DNA of 17,165 nucleotides from an uncultured Acholeplasmataceae bacterium (GCA_937983315.1 CALKAH010000057.1:1-17165), one strand, 5' to 3'; shown: positions 1 to 8,963, counted from the stretch's first letter. The notes: generated from the letters alone by a model not told the origin. Numbers and translations: made by a program.

Positions 1-46
1 ACCACCGAGATCTACACTCTTTCCCTACACGACGCTCTTCCGATCT
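1..46 (+). other. Illumina P5/TruSeq universal adapter (non-biological)
   Basis: These bases match the TruSeq universal (P5) adapter from its 13th base to its end, finishing in GCTCTTCCGATCT. This is library sequence, not genome. The truncated acyltransferase reads into it on the minus strand with no stop codon, so a gene caller would add a false tail containing the familiar adapter peptide RSEERRVGKE. The genomic insert begins at base 47. Confidence 0.99.
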
Positions 47-847
47 CATTTCATATGATTTCTTACATGCATTACACCAAATCATATGATGATCAGATGC
101 CATCTCATGTTCAGCTAGACAATGAGGGCATTGGTAGAGGACCTTGTGGAGATTTTTTGCGCGATCGGGATCATCAATTTTGATCTTGTTATCAAATTGC
201 CACTTATACTCATCATAGATAAATGCTTGATTGATCCGTTTGTTGACCTCATCAAGTGAGATGGTTTCAATCTCATCTTTGGTAATGATCTGTGTCATAT
301 CTGCTGCAAGTCTATTTTTTCTCGGTTTCAAATTCCATACAGGTTGTGATAGGTAGTTACCATGCATATTTAAAACAACAACCGGTTGTTTCATCAGTTT
401 CACAATTTTTGCAAGTGAATCAGGGAGAATCGCGGTTGTTCCAACGAGTGAATATCGTGCTTCGGGATAGATTGCAACAATATTTTTCAACTTTTCAAGA
501 CTGTATTTGATCTGTTTAACAAGTTTGGTGTCATTCGTGAACTTTCGTTTTCCAATACCACCAACACTGCGAAGAAGCCACTCGCGACCGATGAATCCAT
601 CAATCGCAACAATATAATTTGCACGATATGGAAAAATAGCTGCAGTTGTGACTTTAAAATCGATAAATGCATGATGCGTACATAACAAAAGATAGGGAGG
701 TTTAAGTCCCTTCATATGGACTTTATTGATTTTAAGTTTTCGCTTCCAAACATCGGGAAAACTTAACAGATAGGCAAGTGGTGTCAAGAAAAACTTTTCT
801 TTTTCGGGTTTTCTATCAAAATCAAAACGTTTGATTTGATCCATCAT
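47..847 (-). CDS. PlsC-like acyltransferase with C-terminal zinc ribbon, 3'-truncated
   Basis: Partial gene of 267 codons read from the minus strand; its 3' end is lost at the contig edge. Seen: an HX4D acyltransferase motif (H58-D63, in THHAFIDF), a motif III-like YPEAR at about 127-131, a GNYLSQPVW segment near 165, and near the end a CPHC...CNAC zinc ribbon with 14 residues between the Cys pairs. The PlsC/LPLAT family transfers acyl groups from acyl-CoA or acyl-ACP to (lyso)phosphatidate or other acceptors at the membrane; the exact acceptor here is unknown. It is clearly paralogous to the acyltransferase at 9054-10202, which has identical zinc-ribbon spacing. The start has two adjacent ATGs (845-847 and 842-844); GAGG lies 5 bases before the first. 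Motif III has Ala where Gly is usual. The family call is firm, the substrate is not. Confidence 0.8.
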
Positions 848-874
848 CTGATCCTCATTTCATCATTTACATCT

Positions 875-883
875 ATTATATCA
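875..883 (-). promoter_or_regulatory. Extended -10 promoter for the zinc-ribbon acyltransferase
   Basis: On the minus strand the sequence reads TGATATAAT, a perfect -10 hexamer (875-880) with the TG extension. It sits about 28 bases before the ATG, leaving a leader of roughly 20 bases. No good -35 is visible, which is common for extended -10 promoters. It separates this gene from the upstream diguanylate cyclase gene. Confidence 0.5.
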
Positions 884-927
884 TCACCATCAGTAGATGA
901 TGGACTCACTTATGCTTGATTGGATGT

Positions 928-1818
928 TCAAAGATGACAAACCTGATTTTTACCGTTGCGTTTTGCATGATACATCGCTTGATCGGCACGTGTGATCGCT
1001 TCTTGAAGTGTTTCATGATCGTTAAGCAGGGTTGCTCCTATTGAAACCGTGACTTTTAGCGAATGATTGATAAAACGAAGTTGACTTTGTTCAACGATCA
1101 TCCGAAGCATCTCAGCAATACTTAAAAGACTGTCATGGTCAACATCAAGTAAGACAACAACAATCTCTTCTCCACCGTACCTTACAACCACATCTTTTTG
1201 TTTGAGTTGGTTGAGAATTGTTTTGGAGACCGTTCGGAGTACTTCATCGCCTAAATCATGACCGTGTGTGTCATTAAACATCTTGAAATCATCAATATCG
1301 ATAAATAATACACCTAATGATGTTGGATGATTAGCATCCACATGAGTACTCAAGCGGTCTGTTAAAAAACGTCGTTGATATAATCCGGTTAATGGATCAA
1401 TCAAACTCATATGTTTCAATAACGTGATTTCTTCTTGCATCAAATTTTTCTCTGTTTCATCGGTGAAAACTTCGATAGCACCCACAATATGCCCATCTTC
1501 GATGACAGGTATTGCACGCACATGAACACGAACACGATATCCCTTTTTGTGGTGGAGATAAACGATGTGATCGGTGACAATATTCTCTTTGATTGCAGTT
1601 GTCAATGGACAACCTGAAAAACATAGATTTTTTCCCGTTTCATCGACATGATTCAAAATATTATCATAACAAAAAAATCCTACGGTTTCTCCCTGAGAAA
1701 AACCAGAAATACGTGATGCTATAGGATTAAAATAGAGAATCTTTCGTTGGCGATCGACGATATAAATCGCTTCATGAAAGGATTCAAAAACACGTTTGTA
1801 TTGTTCTAATTGTTGCAT
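928..1818 (-). CDS. PAS-GGDEF diguanylate cyclase
   Basis: Predicted 296-aa soluble enzyme making cyclic-di-GMP from two GTP. Residues about 5-120 form a PAS sensor domain; about 135-296 form the GGDEF domain, with DPLTGL (141-146), the metal-site DIDDFK (174-179) and the signature GGEEI (215-219), so catalysis looks intact. The inhibitory site RxxD, normally five residues before the signature, reads KQKD, so product feedback may be weak. The PAS domain holds three cysteines, C50, C66 and C70 (LCFSGC), which could bind metal or sense redox; that is inference. An ATG 42 bases further upstream lies inside the preceding gene; I chose the ATG at 1816-1818 because AAAGAGGT precedes it at ideal spacing. 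The stop of the glycosyltransferase gene lies 2 bases upstream, so the two are probably co-translated. No membrane segment is seen. Confidence 0.9.
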   Translation of the reverse strand: MQQLEQYKRVFESFHEAIYIVDRQRKILYFNPIASRISGFSQGETVGFFCYDNILNHVDETGKNLCFSGCPLTTAIKENIVTDHIVYLHHKKGYRVRVHVRAIPVIEDGHIVGAIEVFTDETEKNLMQEEITLLKHMSLIDPLTGLYQRRFLTDRLSTHVDANHPTSLGVLFIDIDDFKMFNDTHGHDLGDEVLRTVSKTILNQLKQKDVVVRYGGEEIVVVLLDVDHDSLLSIAEMLRMIVEQSQLRFINHSLKVTVSIGATLLNDHETLQEAITRADQAMYHAKRNGKNQVCHL

Positions 1819-1820
1819 AA

Positions 1821-4652
1821 TTACCTCTTTTGAAAGCCCTGACGCTTTTGACTTCCCCATGAACCTTGTTCTCTAAGTGCAGAAAATGTTGAAATCACGC
1901 GATGGAGGGATGTGATTTGTCGATAACCGAAATTTTCAATGATACCAACAAGGATTAAAATGGCTGTTTCTCGATTGGAGTAGAAGATCTGCTTTCGCTC
2001 TGCTATCCATAATGAAAAGAGCGAAATCACAATTCCATAACCGATGGTTGCTACAAAAAGCATGATCACAAGCGCATTATTCAATAATCCAAAGACAAGT
2101 CCTGCTATCAATGCAAGATATCCCAATAACTCGATAAAGGGACCAACCATTTCAAAAACAAAGAAATAAGGAAACGCAATCATACCTGGTTGTTTATAGG
2201 TGGGATTAAAGAGCATTCTACGATGATAGCTTAATATATCGAGTAGACCTCTCTGCCAACGATTGCGTTGTTTAAACAAGCTTTTGAAATCTGAAGGTAA
2301 TTCCGTATAACAATTCGCATGGTGTACATAAGAAACACGATAATTCATTTTTTCCAAAAGTGCATGATAGGTTAAGCGAACGACAAGTTCCATATCCTCT
2401 CCAACGGTATCTTTTTTAAGTTCACCGCTGATCGTTAAGTATCCACCCGTTTTTATAAGAGCATGTCGTTGAAAGAGTCCAAATGCTCCAGAGATGATGA
2501 GAAGACTATTGAGTTTCGACCATCCGATACGACCGGTTGTAAAGGCACGTAAGTATTCGATAGTTTGAAAGCGAACGATACCTTTTCTTCCTAAACCTTG
2601 ATGTTCGACTTTACCTTGATCAACGACACAACCATTGACGGGGACGATATTGCCACCTAAGGCAAGATGTTCCTTGTTATCATCTAAGGTCACACTCATG
2701 AGTTTGAGTAATGCATCTTCTTCGAGTAGCGAATCAGCGTCAATCCCACATACATAGTCATGTCGCGCTGCATTAATGCCAAGATTTAAGGCATCAGCTT
2801 TTCCACCATTTTGTTTATCAATGACTACAAGATTAGGGATATGTCTGTTGATATAAACACCGCGAAGTGCTTTTGTATTGATGGGCATTTTAAAGAAGGG
2901 ATGTTTACGTTCGAGTTCAAAATGCTCGATTAAAACATCAATCGTTTTATCCTTTGATCCATCATTAACAACAATAACTTCATAGGTTGGATATTTCAAA
3001 TTTAGAAGTGATGTAACACTTTCGATAATACTTTTTTCTTCATTATATGCAGGTGCGATAATCGATATCGATGGTAATAAACCGTGTTCAAAAAGCAGTG
3101 TTTCCTTCTTGATATTCCATAAATTGACGCGATCACTCGCACCTCGCACAGATAAGATGAGAAGTGTCAAATAGATGCTATTGACCGTCATAAAGTAGAT
3201 GACGAGGTATCGATTGATGTTAACGACTAAGATAATGCCTAAACTCACTTCACCTCGAAAGATAGGTCCAATATTGAAAAGAAAGGCTAAGATAGGTAAG
3301 AAAATAAAACCGATCGAGACCCATATGGAGATCCATATGATTTTGCTCTTTTCTAAAGGTGATTTGTCTCGTGGAATAATGGGTTGTGCTTTTTTGAGTA
3401 ATCCCAATCGTTTTAAAATATCTTCTTTTCCATAGATTTGAAACTGTTCGAGAATATATAAATCTTTTGATGCATATTTTTTAATCAGGGGTAGATAAAT
3501 CTTTTCAAGTGTTTGATCTTTGTTGTGATTGACAAAATCGATAAAGTCCTCGATGATATGAAGTTCCATAATCATATCGAGAATACTCATGATATAGTCA
3601 TATCCCCCACCTTTAAGCTTGAGGATCAAGTAATCAATCTTTTGTGACAGGATACGAGCAATCATTTGTTTAATAACTTTTGAAGGTTGCTTACTGAATT
3701 CTTCGATCAACACAAGCAGTAAATCTTTCGAATCATAAGCAATCTGTGAAAGTGCAGCGGTGATTTCTGGGATGAGTTCGCCATCTTTTGCTAAGTCGAG
3801 TAAGAGATGAATCATCTTTTCTTCGTGGCTTTCACCACAGGCAACAATAGCTTTTCTTCTCACCCATTCTTCTTCGTGATGCAAGAATGTATCATTCATC
3901 AGGAGTTGAGGATATTGATTTCGAAGAACATCGAGTGCTTTTTTTCTTAAGTCGATGACGCTAACGGCTTCTCTAAAGATGCGAAGGGCATAATCTTTTA
4001 ACTGATTTTCAAGATGCTTATTGGCGAGTTCAAGAATGAGGTAAGCAACTTCGATGCGCTGATCGAGATAAAGCATTTTTGTATAGGGTTTGATGGAGGT
4101 GTAATGGTTCGATAACAAAATTCGCATCCAACGCTGGTAATGTTTTGATGAACCAATCAGTGATTCAATCATATCTTCAAACGTGAGCTGATCCATGTGG
4201 TCCATCAAATAGAATGCGATGTAAAAACGGACACTTTCATTATTCTCTTCACGAAAACGGCGTTTAAGTGCAGCAATTGCATCATCTGTCTTCAGTTGTG
4301 CAAGATAAAACACCGCAAGTCTTCGTTTGACTGAACGAAATGCTCTTAAATGTCTGAATTGTCTTCGTGTAAATGACATGTTCATCAGATCTGTGACGAT
4401 TGCTTCTCGCACATGATGATCGATGGTTACTTGTGTCTCAATATCAATAAAGACATCAAAAAAGAAACGATTTTTAAACGTACGTTTCACTTCTTGACCA
4501 TCAAAATATTTGGCAAATACATAATCGCGAACAACACCTTGGAGTCGATGTTCTTTTTGAATAACCCATTTTTGAATGATGATCATATCGACTAGAACCA
4601 AGATGATGGCGACAAAAACGAGACAAATAAAGATAGCTTGTTCAACCGTCAT
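1821..4652 (-). CDS. Membrane GT2 glycosyltransferase with HEAT-like N-terminal region (probable exopolysaccharide synthase)
   Basis: 943 aa. One N-terminal membrane helix (about 5-26) is followed by about 350 residues of HEAT-like helical repeats (about 75-415), two or three helices (about 437-500), a family 2 glycosyltransferase domain (about 525-805) and at least two C-terminal helices (about 829-882). GT2 motifs are complete: APAYNEE (533-539), VNDGSKD (562-568), NGGKADALN, catalytic DAD (638-640), SGAFG (721-725), GED (751-753) and QRNRW (795-799). The Q-x-x-R-W signature marks processive synthases such as those for poly-GlcNAc, hyaluronan or cellulose, so a secreted polysaccharide is the likely product; the sugar cannot be told. 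No PilZ c-di-GMP domain is visible. By positive-inside reasoning both the HEAT and GT parts face the cytoplasm. The ATG directly abuts the preceding gene's TAA, with GGGTG seven bases upstream, indicating an operon. Confidence 0.88.
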   Translation of the reverse strand: MTVEQAIFICLVFVAIILVLVDMIIIQKWVIQKEHRLQGVVRDYVFAKYFDGQEVKRTFKNRFFFDVFIDIETQVTIDHHVREAIVTDLMNMSFTRRQFRHLRAFRSVKRRLAVFYLAQLKTDDAIAALKRRFREENNESVRFYIAFYLMDHMDQLTFEDMIESLIGSSKHYQRWMRILLSNHYTSIKPYTKMLYLDQRIEVAYLILELANKHLENQLKDYALRIFREAVSVIDLRKKALDVLRNQYPQLLMNDTFLHHEEEWVRRKAIVACGESHEEKMIHLLLDLAKDGELIPEITAALSQIAYDSKDLLLVLIEEFSKQPSKVIKQMIARILSQKIDYLILKLKGGGYDYIMSILDMIMELHIIEDFIDFVNHNKDQTLEKIYLPLIKKYASKDLYILEQFQIYGKEDILKRLGLLKKAQPIIPRDKSPLEKSKIIWISIWVSIGFIFLPILAFLFNIGPIFRGEVSLGIILVVNINRYLVIYFMTVNSIYLTLLILSVRGASDRVNLWNIKKETLLFEHGLLPSISIIAPAYNEEKSIIESVTSLLNLKYPTYEVIVVNDGSKDKTIDVLIEHFELERKHPFFKMPINTKALRGVYINRHIPNLVVIDKQNGGKADALNLGINAARHDYVCGIDADSLLEEDALLKLMSVTLDDNKEHLALGGNIVPVNGCVVDQGKVEHQGLGRKGIVRFQTIEYLRAFTTGRIGWSKLNSLLIISGAFGLFQRHALIKTGGYLTISGELKKDTVGEDMELVVRLTYHALLEKMNYRVSYVHHANCYTELPSDFKSLFKQRNRWQRGLLDILSYHRRMLFNPTYKQPGMIAFPYFFVFEMVGPFIELLGYLALIAGLVFGLLNNALVIMLFVATIGYGIVISLFSLWIAERKQIFYSNRETAILILVGIIENFGYRQITSLHRVISTFSALREQGSWGSQKRQGFQKR

Positions 4653-6671
4653 TTATTTCACCCGATCTTTCATGCGCTTCACATGACCGATCAATTCTTC
4701 TGGTGTAATCGGTTTTTCTAAGATTAAATCCACATCGAGCATGTTACCACGCTTAATATTATCGACTGTTTTATTATGTGAGACCATGATGAAGGGAATT
4801 TTGCGAAACGCTTTGGACTCGTTCATCATCATTTTCAATTGAAATCCATCCATCTTTGAAAGATTGATTTCAGAGATGACAATATCAATTGGTCTTTTCT
4901 CTAAAATCTTGTAACCTTCAACAACAGAGTCCGCTAAGATGACATCATACTTGATTCGCTTAAACAACCGATAAAGCATGTTTCGATTCACTTCATCTTG
5001 GTCAACGAGTAAAATCGCACCTTCAGCCGGCTCAGGAAGCTCAACGGATTCATCAATAATCGAGCCATGTCCTGTAATTTTCGCGAATGCCATACGCTTT
5101 TCTAACGTCTTAAAGAGAAAACTTAATCGATCTTCAAAAGGAAGATTGAAATCGACCTCACTGCATGTGACTACGGCAATCGACGCTGTCACTTCTTCGA
5201 TAAAATTGGTTGATTCAGCAACTGCATTTCTAAACCGAACCGCTTCTTCAATAATGTTTGCTTTTTTATCTTCTTCAATGAGCGCGAATATACCTGGACC
5301 ACTTTGTTTAAAAAGCATAACGTGTTCTTTTTTAACTTGATCAAGCACATAAACTAAGTTTCTTAATGACTCATCACCGGTTTCTTTTCCATATCGTCTG
5401 TTGATTTGAAGAAGTTGATCGAGATGGATGAGCATGAGTCCTCTTGTCATACCTGATGGGACAGAGGTTTGAAAATGATCAACCATGAGTTGCTTAAGCA
5501 TATCTTGAATATAAAGATGGGTCAATGGATCACGAACGACTTGATCTTTCGCTTCTTCAACTTGTTTGATCAATTGATGAAGATCCGTTTCAAGTTGTTG
5601 TTTTTTCTCTTCAAGTAAGCGAGCTTCTTCTTTGAGTTTGAGTGTTTCTGTGCGATAAATGGAAGGCAATTCGAGATGATATCTCTCCATCAATTTTTGC
5701 ATAGTGGGTTCCATGAGTGTTAACCACGTCATGCCACGTTTGGCATATACATGGTCAAAAAACTGATGCCACATTTTATAGTTAACAAGAGATGTCTTTT
5801 TGACAAGTAATGTATCACTGTCGAGGTGAAAAGGCGATCCAACAAACGTATTTAAAATTTCGATACGTGGAAAATGCTTATTCAAGGTTGCAATCAACTG
5901 ATTGATGATCTCAATGTGATTGACATCTTGAGGAGCATTGCCTAAACGATGATTCATGAAGTAATTATTATGGAAATCGATCTGCTTCATGAGTTCCATG
6001 ATCGGTTCTACTCTTAATGAATCAATATAGTATCCATAACTTGGAAGAATTAATGTTGGATGAAGGTGTTCGATTTGACGAATGATGGGTTTGACAAAAT
6101 CGGATGATGGCATCATCTCTTTATGATAGGTAAAAACAAGTTTTTGTAGATCACTTAAATCGGGTTCGATGTCTCCTTGATAATAAGAGGACATGAGATG
6201 TGATGAAAAGAGTGTTTTTGTCTCGGGCTCAAACGCCATGAACATATCTGGATAAGGTAAAAAGACCATGGGGATGAATGAAAGGAGTGTTTGATCACCT
6301 TGCATGAGTTCTAATCGAAGATCTTCGATCGTCACTAAATTGACGGGAAGCAAAGCATTTTTAATTTGTCTTGCGATGTATTCATTGGTGATTATTGTTC
6401 CTTTGAATCCTTCATCGACCAGGTCAATGATGACATTGATGGATGACATCATCACATTCATGATCACGATGTGAGTGAGTTGATGAATCTCGATGTGTTT
6501 TTGGATAGCTAATTTCATTAAATCTGAAACTTGAATCGGTGCAAAATCAATCAATATCTTGTTTTGGCTTTTTTCGATGTAATAGAGATTAATGGCATGT
6601 GTATCGTCGACAATAAAAGGTCCTAAAGGTAGGACCTTAACAGATGATCGATTAGCATTGATTTTATTCAT
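4653..6671 (-). CDS. Pseudo-sensor protein: ODP/MBL-fold + degenerate GGDEF + degenerate receiver
   Basis: 672 aa, no membrane segments. Residues about 10-240 resemble the diiron ODP metallo-beta-lactamase domain of flavodiiron proteins: LPYPDMF (138-144), LFSSHLMSS (154-162) and LPSYG (209-213) align with family motifs, but every expected iron ligand is changed (HxExDH reads N72-M74-S76-S77; later ligands become P139, H158 and Y212). A coiled coil (about 339-378) leads to a GGDEF domain (DPLTHLY at 381-387) whose signature reads GPGIF (458-462) and whose first metal Asp is H416, so it should not make c-di-GMP. A receiver domain (about 551-665) keeps S631 and K653, but the phospho-acceptor position is E601 and the acidic pair is D557-Q558. 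It therefore probably acts as a scaffold or ligand-binding regulator of the two genes that follow. GAGG stands seven bases before the ATG. Domain identity is fairly sure; the role is inference. Confidence 0.82.
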   Translation of the reverse strand: MNKINANRSSVKVLPLGPFIVDDTHAINLYYIEKSQNKILIDFAPIQVSDLMKLAIQKHIEIHQLTHIVIMNVMMSSINVIIDLVDEGFKGTIITNEYIARQIKNALLPVNLVTIEDLRLELMQGDQTLLSFIPMVFLPYPDMFMAFEPETKTLFSSHLMSSYYQGDIEPDLSDLQKLVFTYHKEMMPSSDFVKPIIRQIEHLHPTLILPSYGYYIDSLRVEPIMELMKQIDFHNNYFMNHRLGNAPQDVNHIEIINQLIATLNKHFPRIEILNTFVGSPFHLDSDTLLVKKTSLVNYKMWHQFFDHVYAKRGMTWLTLMEPTMQKLMERYHLELPSIYRTETLKLKEEARLLEEKKQQLETDLHQLIKQVEEAKDQVVRDPLTHLYIQDMLKQLMVDHFQTSVPSGMTRGLMLIHLDQLLQINRRYGKETGDESLRNLVYVLDQVKKEHVMLFKQSGPGIFALIEEDKKANIIEEAVRFRNAVAESTNFIEEVTASIAVVTCSEVDFNLPFEDRLSFLFKTLEKRMAFAKITGHGSIIDESVELPEPAEGAILLVDQDEVNRNMLYRLFKRIKYDVILADSVVEGYKILEKRPIDIVISEINLSKMDGFQLKMMMNESKAFRKIPFIMVSHNKTVDNIKRGNMLDVDLILEKPITPEELIGHVKRMKDRVK

Positions 6672-6698
6672 ACAAACACCTCACCTTATGTATACTCA

Positions 6699-6711
6699 TT
6701 TTATCATAAAA
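6699..6711 (-). promoter_or_regulatory. AT-rich inverted repeat with possible -10 before the pseudo-sensor gene
   Basis: The 13-base stretch TTTTATCATAAAA is a perfect 6-bp inverted repeat around one base. On the minus strand it contains TATGAT (6703-6708), a five-of-six match to the -10 box, 31 bases before the ATG. No convincing -35 is seen. No GC-rich terminator follows kbl, so the operon could also be read by run-through from tdh-kbl. Confidence 0.3.
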
Positions 6712-6742
6712 AGAAGATAGAATGTGGTGTTCTTCGCATGAT

Positions 6743-7912
6743 TCATAAAATAGACATCTCTTTTGCGGTGATAAACATGATTTCAGCTGCTTGTTTAAGC
6801 ATATCATGGGTATGTAATGAAGAGACCATACAACGAACTCTTGCCTTACCTTTTGGAACGGTGGGGAAGACAATACCTGATACATAAACACCTCGCTTCA
6901 AAAGTTCTTTTGAAAACATCATGGTCTTGGCTTCATCGCCAATCATGATCGGCGTAATGGGTGTTTCGCTATGCCCGATGTCAAAACCTTTATCAAGTAA
7001 AAGCTTTTTAAAATACTTTGCATTATCCCAAAGACGATCGGTATACTCTGTTGTTTCTTCTAGCATCTTGAATGCTTCAATGATAGCCTGTGCAGCTGCT
7101 GGCATCATCGCGGTGGAAAATAACAGAGGTCGTCCACGGTGCAGGAGCCACTCAATCGATGCTTTCGTTCCACAGACATAACCACCGACAACACCAATGG
7201 CTTTTGATAGAGTTCCGATGATAAAATCGACTTGACCGTGAAGACCAAAATGATCGACGGTTCCACGTCCCGAATGGCCAAGAACACCCGAACCATGTGC
7301 ATCATCCACATAGGTCATGGCTTGATATTTTTTCGCCAGTTTGACGATTTCTGGAAGATGGGCAATATCACCATCCATCGAAAAGACACCATCGGTGATA
7401 ATGAGTACTTGATTAAACAGATGTCTTTTTTCAATCAAGACACGTTCCAAATCCGCCATATCCGAATGCTTATAAACAGCACGAGCTGCTTTAGAGAGTC
7501 TAACACCATCGATGATGGATGCATGATTGAGTTCATCACTGATAATCAGGTCTCCTTCTTCAGTGATGGCTTGAATCACCCCTGCATTGCATGCAAATCC
7601 GCTTTGAAAAACAAGTGCAGCTTCTTCATGCTTAAACCGTGCAATGACCTGATCCAAGGTTTCATGAACACGCATGTTCCCAACGATCGTACGGACCGCT
7701 CCTGCGCCAACACCATAGGTTTCAATCGCTTGAATGGCTGCATGTTTAAGTCTTGGATGGTTTGCAAATCCTAAATAATTATTTGAAGATAGATTGATGA
7801 CTTCATGTCCGTTGAGATTAATGATCGCTTCACAAGGCCCTTCATTGATTGGTAAGATTCGATATGTTCCTGCTTGTTTAAGCTCATTGATTTTTTGTTC
7901 AAACGTTGACAT
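6743..7912 (-). CDS. kbl: Glycine C-acetyltransferase (2-amino-3-ketobutyrate CoA ligase)
   Basis: 389-aa PLP enzyme of the alpha-oxoamine synthase family. It cleaves 2-amino-3-ketobutyrate with CoA to glycine and acetyl-CoA, the second step of threonine breakdown. Seen: the N-terminal SSNNYLG (42-48) and GAGAVRTI segments, SDELNHAS (125-132), DDAHGSG (203-209) near the cofactor, and the Schiff-base lysine K237 in TLSKAIG. Length matches the family (about 395-400). BioF and ALA synthase share the fold, but adjacency to tdh makes Kbl the best call. The start at 7910-7912 has a perfect AAGGAGG five bases upstream; the ATG 15 bases earlier is just before that ribosome site and is unlikely to be used. 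The first codons overlap the last 14 bases of tdh, so the ribosome site lies inside tdh, coupling their translation. No terminator follows. Confidence 0.95.
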   Translation of the reverse strand: MSTFEQKINELKQAGTYRILPINEGPCEAIINLNGHEVINLSSNNYLGFANHPRLKHAAIQAIETYGVGAGAVRTIVGNMRVHETLDQVIARFKHEEAALVFQSGFACNAGVIQAITEEGDLIISDELNHASIIDGVRLSKAARAVYKHSDMADLERVLIEKRHLFNQVLIITDGVFSMDGDIAHLPEIVKLAKKYQAMTYVDDAHGSGVLGHSGRGTVDHFGLHGQVDFIIGTLSKAIGVVGGYVCGTKASIEWLLHRGRPLLFSTAMMPAAAQAIIEAFKMLEETTEYTDRLWDNAKYFKKLLLDKGFDIGHSETPITPIMIGDEAKTMMFSKELLKRGVYVSGIVFPTVPKGKARVRCMVSSLHTHDMLKQAAEIMFITAKEMSIL

Positions 7913-8963
7913 GTTTTCCTCCTTCATTTAAGACGAGAACAACCTTACCACTGTTTCCAGAAATCATGGTTGCCATCGCTTCTTCCATCTGATCAAATGG
8001 ATAAAAATGAGTAATGATCTTTTCTAAATCGAGTTGTTTATGATGAATCATCTGGGTGAGTTGATCCCATGTTTCAAACAACCGACGTCCAACAACGCCA
8101 TAAATACTGACGCCTTTAAAGACAACATCATTGGACAAATCAATTTCGATATTGGTTGGAACAATGCCAAGCATTGACATCTTTCCACCTGCCTTGACGT
8201 ACTTAAAAGCTTGTTCGATCGCTTGTTTGTTACCAGAAAATTCAGTGACAACATCGACACCTTTTCCATCTGTTTCTTCTAAGACGCGTTTGATCACATC
8301 TTCCTTAAGGGGATTGATCACTACATGAGCTCCGAGTTCTTTGGCTAAGCGAATACGATAATCATTGACTTCAATCGCAATAATCTTCTTTGATCCCATG
8401 GCTTTTGCAATATTGACACCCATCAAACCAATGGGTCCACATCCAACAACAGCGACTGTTTTATCAACGATATCGAAATGCATCATGGTATGAACAGCAT
8501 TACCAAGAGGTTCTTGAATCGATAAGTATTTAGGTTCTGTCTTGGTCTGATTGACGATTAAATTATATGCAGGCATTTTCGCATATTCAGCAAAACAACC
8601 ATCGGTATCAACACCGATGATCTTCGTGTTTTCACAAATATGATATTCACCGCGCTTACAAAATTCACATGTTCCACAAACAATATGTGATTCAGCAGAA
8701 ACAATATCACCGAGTTTGATGTTTTTCACATCTTTACCCACTTTGATCACACGTCCTGAAAACTCATGACCAATCGTTAGTGGTGGCTTGATACGTCCTT
8801 GACTCCATCGATCCCACTTATAGATGTGAACATCTGTGCCACAAATTGATGTAGCAAGAACCTTGATCAAAACTTCATCAGCTTTGATATCATCAGGCAC
8901 TTTTTTTGTGACCTTTTTAAATCCAACTTCACGTGCTTCTTTGATGTAAGCAGTCATTTCCAT
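7899..8963 (-). CDS. tdh: L-threonine 3-dehydrogenase (zinc-dependent)
   Basis: 354-aa medium-chain dehydrogenase that oxidises L-threonine with NAD+ to 2-amino-3-ketobutyrate, passed to Kbl. Catalytic zinc ligands are visible: C41 in CGTDVH, H66-E67 in GHE, and E151 in EPLGNAVHT. The structural zinc site is the four-cysteine lobe C96, C99, C102, C110. The Rossmann NAD site is VGCGPIG (about 173-179). [17 protein letters not shown] closely resembles the Tdh family rather than sorbitol or butanediol dehydrogenases. I chose the ATG at 8961-8963: AAGGAG lies 11 bases before it, a slightly long gap, and the resulting N-terminus fits the family. An ATG at 8999 would sit almost on the predicted transcription start. 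The C-terminal tail NEGGKHVNV is encoded over the kbl ribosome site. It is the first gene of a tdh-kbl operon. Confidence 0.94.
   Translation of the reverse strand: MEMTAYIKEAREVGFKKVTKKVPDDIKADEVLIKVLATSICGTDVHIYKWDRWSQGRIKPPLTIGHEFSGRVIKVGKDVKNIKLGDIVSAESHIVCGTCEFCKRGEYHICENTKIIGVDTDGCFAEYAKMPAYNLIVNQTKTEPKYLSIQEPLGNAVHTMMHFDIVDKTVAVVGCGPIGLMGVNIAKAMGSKKIIAIEVNDYRIRLAKELGAHVVINPLKEDVIKRVLEETDGKGVDVVTEFSGNKQAIEQAFKYVKAGGKMSMLGIVPTNIEIDLSNDVVFKGVSIYGVVGRRLFETWDQLTQMIHHKQLDLEKIITHFYPFDQMEEAMATMISGNSGKVVLVLNEGGKHVNV

Noticed and set aside
887..903. Hairpin CCATCA-gtaga-TGATGG after the diguanylate cyclase gene as a terminator
   Set aside because: The stem is short and no T run follows on the minus strand; it lies where the -35 region of the next gene would be.
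7232..7774. Antisense 180-codon reading frame opposite kbl
   Set aside because: It lies wholly within a clearly conserved gene, has no ribosome site and its translation matches no family I recognise; similar shadows opposite the other genes were also dropped.
6743..7912. 8-amino-7-oxononanoate synthase (BioF) for the PLP enzyme
   Set aside because: The fold is shared, but the overlapping tdh gene and Kbl-like length and segments favour glycine C-acetyltransferase; no biotin genes are nearby.
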